Shown here in pieces: positions 59,942-64,000 of a stretch of DNA of 64,000 bases. The DNA comes from Argopecten irradians. Its lineage: Eukaryota > Mollusca > Bivalvia > Pectinida > Pectinidae. Position numbers and translations under genes: made by a program. The stretch is taken from contig NC_091134.1 of assembly GCF_041381155.1 (NCBI RefSeq), positions 38,027,338-38,091,337 of the forward strand. Reading direction: 5' to 3'. Within the stretch, counting starts at the first letter, position 1; the number at the start of each line of letters is the position of its first letter. A model generated the notes under the pieces. It made no database searches. It was not told where the DNA came from and was given only the letters and a program-made list of their open reading frames with translations.

Positions 59942-60689
59942 GTAATTAAAAAAGAAAAGAAAGTGTTTTGATAAAAATAGATAGCATAAATATTTTGATA
60001 TGATTATGGAAAATGAGGAAGTAAATAATTTCAGATATGTTGCACCGGGTGAATGTAGTACAGTTCTGTTTCCCCTGGGATGTACCAGGAATTACAAATA
60101 ATTAGGACATATTAATCATCGATCATCACAATTTTAGGAATTAGTTAGTAATATTTATCTTACAATCCTGACTGGAAATCATTCTTTGATGTTGAAAGCT
60201 TTTTTACTTTCGGTTTAGGCAACGTTACCACTACATGCTACTGATATCAAATGTTACCCCAGAACCAACAATAGTTTTGTTTCCATACTGCTTTAGTATT
60301 TTTCCGAAGTATTAACTTTACCTTAAGGTACATAAATACCCAACAATGTGTGATAAATATTTTATAAACATAAATTATTTCACCATTGTCAGTGTTGATA
60401 TTTTTGTGTAATGGTATCTGAAGACATGTATAACCAGGCTTGTAAAATCATTTTCTGAGTATCCTACAAGATAAGAATCGTGACTAGCATATCTCTGTTG
60501 TCAACATTATTAGTTCAACTTTTATACGTATGTTAAGAGAAGATTAATAAAAAATACATGAATGTTTAAATACAGTATTAGCATATGTAGCATTATCATA
60601 TGTTGAAATTATATATCATATTATCAAATTCAAAAGTTCGAGGCTCATCTAAAAGCTGATGTTACTTCACTCATACCACCTCTATGAAA

Positions 60690-60840
60690 CACTACTTGCC
60701 TCTGTAATCTTCTAATGAAGCCATGCAGGTCAGTGATTGGTCAGTTATTTTCTCCTGAACTGCCATAAACTTTGTAATGATATATTCCAGGGGTGGATAT
60801 AACGAAAGTGATAATAACCCTAGAGTATCGAGGATGAAAA
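60690..60840. mobile_element. Partial copy of the long-TIR MITE
   Basis: CTCTGTAATCTTCTAATGAA, GATTGGTCAGTTATTTTCTC and ATTCCAGGGGTGGATATAAC, ending GAGTATCGAGGATG, match the 36611-36942 element in inverted orientation. Only about half is present. Confidence 0.65.
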
Positions 60841-60869
60841 TTAAGTAGACAATCATTATAGCACTGGCA

Positions 60870-61205
60870 ATAATACAGGGACATATTGCCTGAGGGATCA
60901 GACCCACTGCTTATACAAAATTGATTCCCTTTCACCCAAGGAAGCTTCAGACCAAGTCAGAATCAAATCCCTTCATTTCCTTTATTGGATCCAACCCCTC
61001 AGCCCCTGGGGACCAGATCCACTGATTATACAGAATTGTTTTCCCTTCACCCAAGGATGTTTCAGACCAAGTTTGGTCAAAATCCATTAGGCCATTCATG
61101 ACTAATGGATTTTTTTGTGAAAAATTTACGGACGACGCACGGACGACCGACGCCTCGTCATGATATAAGCTCATCGGCCCTTAAGACCAGGTAAGCTGAA
61201 AAAAA
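60870..61205. repeat. Dispersed repeat, tandemly doubled unit, bivalve-like
   Basis: A unit of about 120 bp with TTCACCCAAGGAAGCTTCAG and GGGATCAGACCCACTGCTTA occurs twice. It is followed by AAATTTACGGACGACGCACG and AAGCTCATCGGCCCTTAAGA. I recall very similar sequence (ending GGGCCAGGTGAGCTAAAA) as a common interspersed repeat of bivalves; no search was made. It lies just before the second HEPN gene. Confidence 0.55.
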
Positions 61206-61432
61206 CAATATGAATGACTAAGATCATTGAGACAATGATGACTACCGCCATTGATGACATTCAAATATTATGTATTATTTAAATGTTTTGTCTGTTGTAC
61301 TTGTTCTAATTGACAGCTTTAACTCTATTATTACTTCCATTACGACCAGATCCATTATAATTGTAATACTGTCATTCAGAAATGGTCTGCCTGCTGGTAG
61401 CATGATCGCACCTTTGGGGATGATTTGATAAA

Positions 61433-63341
61433 ATGGCGGATGAAGAGGATAGTTCATCCTCGTCAGATATGGCTGACGATCCTCGGATACACATGGCTGA
61501 CAACCCTCGGATGCACATGGCTGACGACCCTCGGATACAATTGACTGACGAACCTCGGATACACATGGCTGACGACCCCCGGATACAATTGTCTGACGAA
61601 CCTCGGATACGCATGGCTGACGAGCGTCGGGTCGATATAGCAGGCGATTCTCAGAATATGCCTGTCGACCCTTCAACCGATAAGACTGTTGACCCATGGA
61701 ATTGCATGGCGGACGATCCTGTAACTCAAATTACTGACGATTCTCACGGAGATCCAAATATGTGGTCTAGGTATCCCATCGGAGTAGATCCTGATAATTC
61801 CTATGAATCTGCTACATCTGACATGAGTATGCACGAAGATCAAGGAAAGGAACTCGAACAGATCAACGACGATGATTCAAGCGATGTATTCTATGACTGC
61901 ATTTCGGATGAAGAGCCAATATTTAGGTTAGTAGAATTTTGACAGAATATCACAATATCAAAATTTGCCTCTCATTAAATTAATTTATTTCGGTAATAAG
62001 CTTTTATTGATATGATAATTATATACCTTATAAAAAATTGTTAACCTGGTATTATAATTTTCCTCTTTCCTGGTATTGAAGAATTATATAGATATCAGTA
62101 TTTACCTTTATAAGCAATACTTATTAAGTTAGATATATTTTTAATAATCTACCAGGTACACTAATTGCTTTTATCTACATATTAGAAAACAAACCTTTTA
62201 GTGTAAAACGCTTGAGTTTTGTGCCGGTGATAAATATCTGGTACGTATTTTATAACGTGTGTGTTGCTATCGCTCATCGCGTATGTTATGAGCTTTTGCA
62301 GCGATCGATGCCAAATTTTAGACCTGTCACCAGATGATCATCCTTTTTACTATAACATTGTCTAGTGGTAGATATAATGACAGAAAATTTCAAAGCAGTA
62401 TATCTGGTATTTTTTATAATCCAGTAGCCCACCTGAAGGATATATACCAGGAATGTGTAACAGTCAGCCTGCAGATCACACGTTGGATGACGCCGAATGG
62501 GAAAGCGAAGAGGAGGAAGAAGTAAAGGAAAGTCAAGTAAAGGAATTAGATATGGACGAAGAGAAAATAAAGGAATGGGACATCAATGAAGAAGCCGAAG
62601 CAGGGTCAATGTCATCACCACAAGTCCCCGTGACACCTGATAATGATGTTCCAAAGCCATCGAGCATGTATCTTGGAAAGCAGGCAGCTAACTGCGCTAA
62701 ACTTGTTCATCTATCCATGACCACGTGTCAGGAGGTTATGAGAGAAATTCTAAGACACAAGAATCCGAATGGCAAGGGAGACTCCGATTTGCGGAGAACT
62801 TTGAAAGAATGGGGAAAAAAGACTAGGCAGGAACAACAGAAAGCATTACTGTCAAAAGACAAAAGAAAGACTAGGCGTGGACATCAGAAACCATCACTTT
62901 CAAGTGACAAAAGGAAGATCATGCAGGGACAACAGAAATCATTACTGTCAAAAGACGAAGAAAGGAAGCTGTTCTGTGGAACAATTACTTACGATCAACT
63001 TGATATGTCGTTGTTATACAAAATTGCCAGGAACTGTTTACGAAATAATATACTGACAGACCCAGATCACCCGTGGGACACTGAACCTCCAGGATATGAC
63101 GTCAGCTTACAGGCCTGTATTGAAAGGCTTCGAATATTTCGAAACGAATGGTCTCACTCTCCGAACGTTGTTGTATCTGACGAACGAATTCGTAACTCTT
63201 TCAAGCATATCAGAGACGTCGTCGAAATGACTGAGAAACATATTGATATAGAGCCCCAGTACAGTCTCCAAGTGGATTATGTACAGGCTGCAGAACTCTC
63301 ACCTGACGTTGCAACGCTGCAGGAACAACTCACGAAGCTAG
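61433..63341 (+). CDS. Second DZIP3-like HEPN gene, 5' part (runs off the window)
   Basis: Two exons, 61433-61926 and 62425-63341, join at phase 2 (donor GTTAGT; acceptor TTTTTTATAATCCAG). The second ends at a GTAAGT donor in phase 1, so 470 codons are seen and more exons should follow. The ATG context is AAAATGG. Residues about 12-70 are an acidic octapeptide repeat, consensus MADDPRIH, seven or eight copies. After a Glu-rich stretch comes a HEPN domain like that of the gene at 46657: CQEVMREILRHKNPNG, then ITYDQLDMSLLYKIAR, then RLRIFRNEWSHS with the Rx4H motif at R404 to H409. Three basic 16-residue repeats (QQKALLSKDKRK type) are inserted inside this HEPN domain. The end (LSPDVATLQEQLTKLG) matches the coiled-coil start in the first HEPN gene, so a similar NTPase or repeat region may follow. 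Function is unknown; an RNA-linked immune role is inferred from the family. Confidence 0.8.
61469..61660 (+). repeat. 24-bp coding tandem repeat (octapeptide)
   Basis: A 24-bp unit such as ATGGCTGACGACCCTCGGAT followed by ACAC repeats about eight times in frame inside exon 1 of the second HEPN gene. Variant codons keep the D-[DNE]-P-R core. Length changes in multiples of 24 would preserve the reading frame. Confidence 0.92.
62815..62968 (+). repeat. 48-bp coding tandem repeat inside the HEPN domain
   Basis: Three copies of a roughly 48-bp unit (AAGACTAGGCAGGAACAACA... then GTCAAAAGACAAAAGAAAG) encode basic 16-residue repeats. The same position in the HEPN domain of the gene at 46657 has no such insertion, so this is a lineage-specific expansion. 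Confidence 0.85.
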
Positions 63342-63790
63342 GTAAGTCATATGGTATACCATTCATACATAAATGAGTTCTAAGGAACCCACACGAAAGT
63401 TCTGAACTTCAGGCACAACTCACGAATCTTGATAAATCATATGATATACCGTTCTCATTGTATTGATGGTATACCATTCATACATAAATGAGTTCTAAGG
63501 AACCCACACGAAAGTTCTGAACTTCAGGCACAACTCACGAATCTTGATAAATCATATGATATACCGTTCTCATTGTATTGATGGTATACCATTCATACAT
63601 AAATGAGTTCTAAGGAACCCACACGAAAGTTCTGAACTTCAGGCACAACTCACGAATCTTGATAAATCACATGATATACCGTTCTCATTGTATTGACTTC
63701 AACACACACAACGTAAGTTCTAATGCATCCAATTCTCACATGACGGTACTGAACTTCAAGCACAACTCCTAAATCATGTTAAATAATATG
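63290..63790 (+). repeat. 115-bp tandem array that includes the end of a coding exon
   Basis: Perfect-register copies begin ATGGTATACCATTCATACAT at 63351, 63466 and 63581 (115 bp each), with a diverged copy to about 63790. The coding exon end CAGGAACAACTCACGAAGCT and its donor GGTAAGTCATATGG form the diverged first unit. In the downstream copies the same place reads CAGGCACAACTCACGAATCT then TGATAAATCATATG, so the donor GT is lost. Confidence 0.9.
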
Positions 63791-63841
63791 ATATACGATA
63801 CTCTTGTTACGGTACGTCAATGCAGGAACATCGTATACATC

Positions 63842-64000
63842 TGTTATAGGTCATACTGTAAACGTCAATATAAATCGCGAGTATTTAATTTCGCGATTTT
63901 TGCGATGTTATTACTTTCGCGATGAATACACTGTAAACATTTTGCAATACATATCTATGTTTTCTTTGACATATAATCCATATCTGACAGCCTGAAGTAC
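63842..64000. other. Right edge: intron of the second HEPN gene
   Basis: Presumed intron sequence containing a TCGCGAT-rich repeat (63853-63945) bounded by ACTGTAAAC motifs. No exon was recognised before the window ends. Confidence 0.5.

Noticed and set aside
61275-61697. 140-codon minus-strand open frame with Cys/Ser repeats
   Set aside because: It is the reverse strand of the 24-bp coding repeat of the second HEPN gene; the plus-strand frame has the better start, phase-matched splicing and family resemblance.
62464-63376. Exon 2 of the second HEPN gene starting at 62464 (after GTGTAACAG) or as a separate gene from the ATG at 62453
   Set aside because: The acceptor at 62424 has a proper pyrimidine tract and joins exon 1 in phase 2, so it is preferred. 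The alternative remains possible.

Overview
The window looks like AT-rich nuclear DNA of a lophotrochozoan, most likely a bivalve mollusc. The reasons are spliced genes with long introns, a very high load of short non-autonomous DNA transposons and minisatellites, and expanded IAP-type RING and HEPN/STAND/ankyrin immune-type genes. Some repeat sequences also resemble ones I associate with bivalve genomes, but that is recall and not a search. No rRNA, CRISPR, LTR element or long transposon ORF was seen.

Layout. (1) 1-14478, + strand: the 3' four coding exons of a four-and-a-half-LIM (FHL2-like) gene. LIM1 completes at 5164-5338, LIM2 lies at 12893-13062, LIM3 at 13763-13949 and LIM4 at 14330-14478. 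Its 5' exons are not visible and probably lie upstream. The introns hold a SINE-like element, an hAT MITE, a 27-copy 39-bp tandem array and other minisatellites. (2) 14479-22357: 3' flank and intergenic DNA with a TTAA-flanked MITE and minisatellites. (3) 22358-25551, - strand: a complete-looking inhibitor-of-apoptosis gene of 4 coding exons and 914 aa, with a long novel N-terminal extension, BIR, BIR, UBA and RING. (4) 25560-37629: about 12 kb with no recognisable gene. It holds a foldback element carrying nuclear-receptor-like palindromes, several MITEs and microsatellites. (5) 37630-40809, + strand: a small 4-exon gene (258 aa) that repeats the back half of the IAP gene (UBA, spacer, IAP-type RING; intron phases 0/1/1) but has no BIR. 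(6) 46657-53161, + strand: a 5-exon, 1768-aa HEPN - coiled coil - P-loop (STAND-like) - ankyrin protein. (7) 61433-63341 and beyond, + strand: the 5' part of a second HEPN gene. It has an acidic octapeptide-repeat N-terminus and a repeat inserted inside the HEPN domain, and it continues off the right edge.

Regions 3 to 7 together look like a small innate-immunity or cell-death island: two IAP-family ubiquitin ligases, one with BIR domains and one without, beside two genes of the DZIP3-like HEPN class, one of which is an NLR-like receptor. Both HEPN domains keep an Rx4H ribonuclease-type motif. Functional cooperation is inference from domain content and proximity only. Exon joins were made by hand from GT/AG sites and phase; all joins reported are phase-consistent, but none is tested against RNA.
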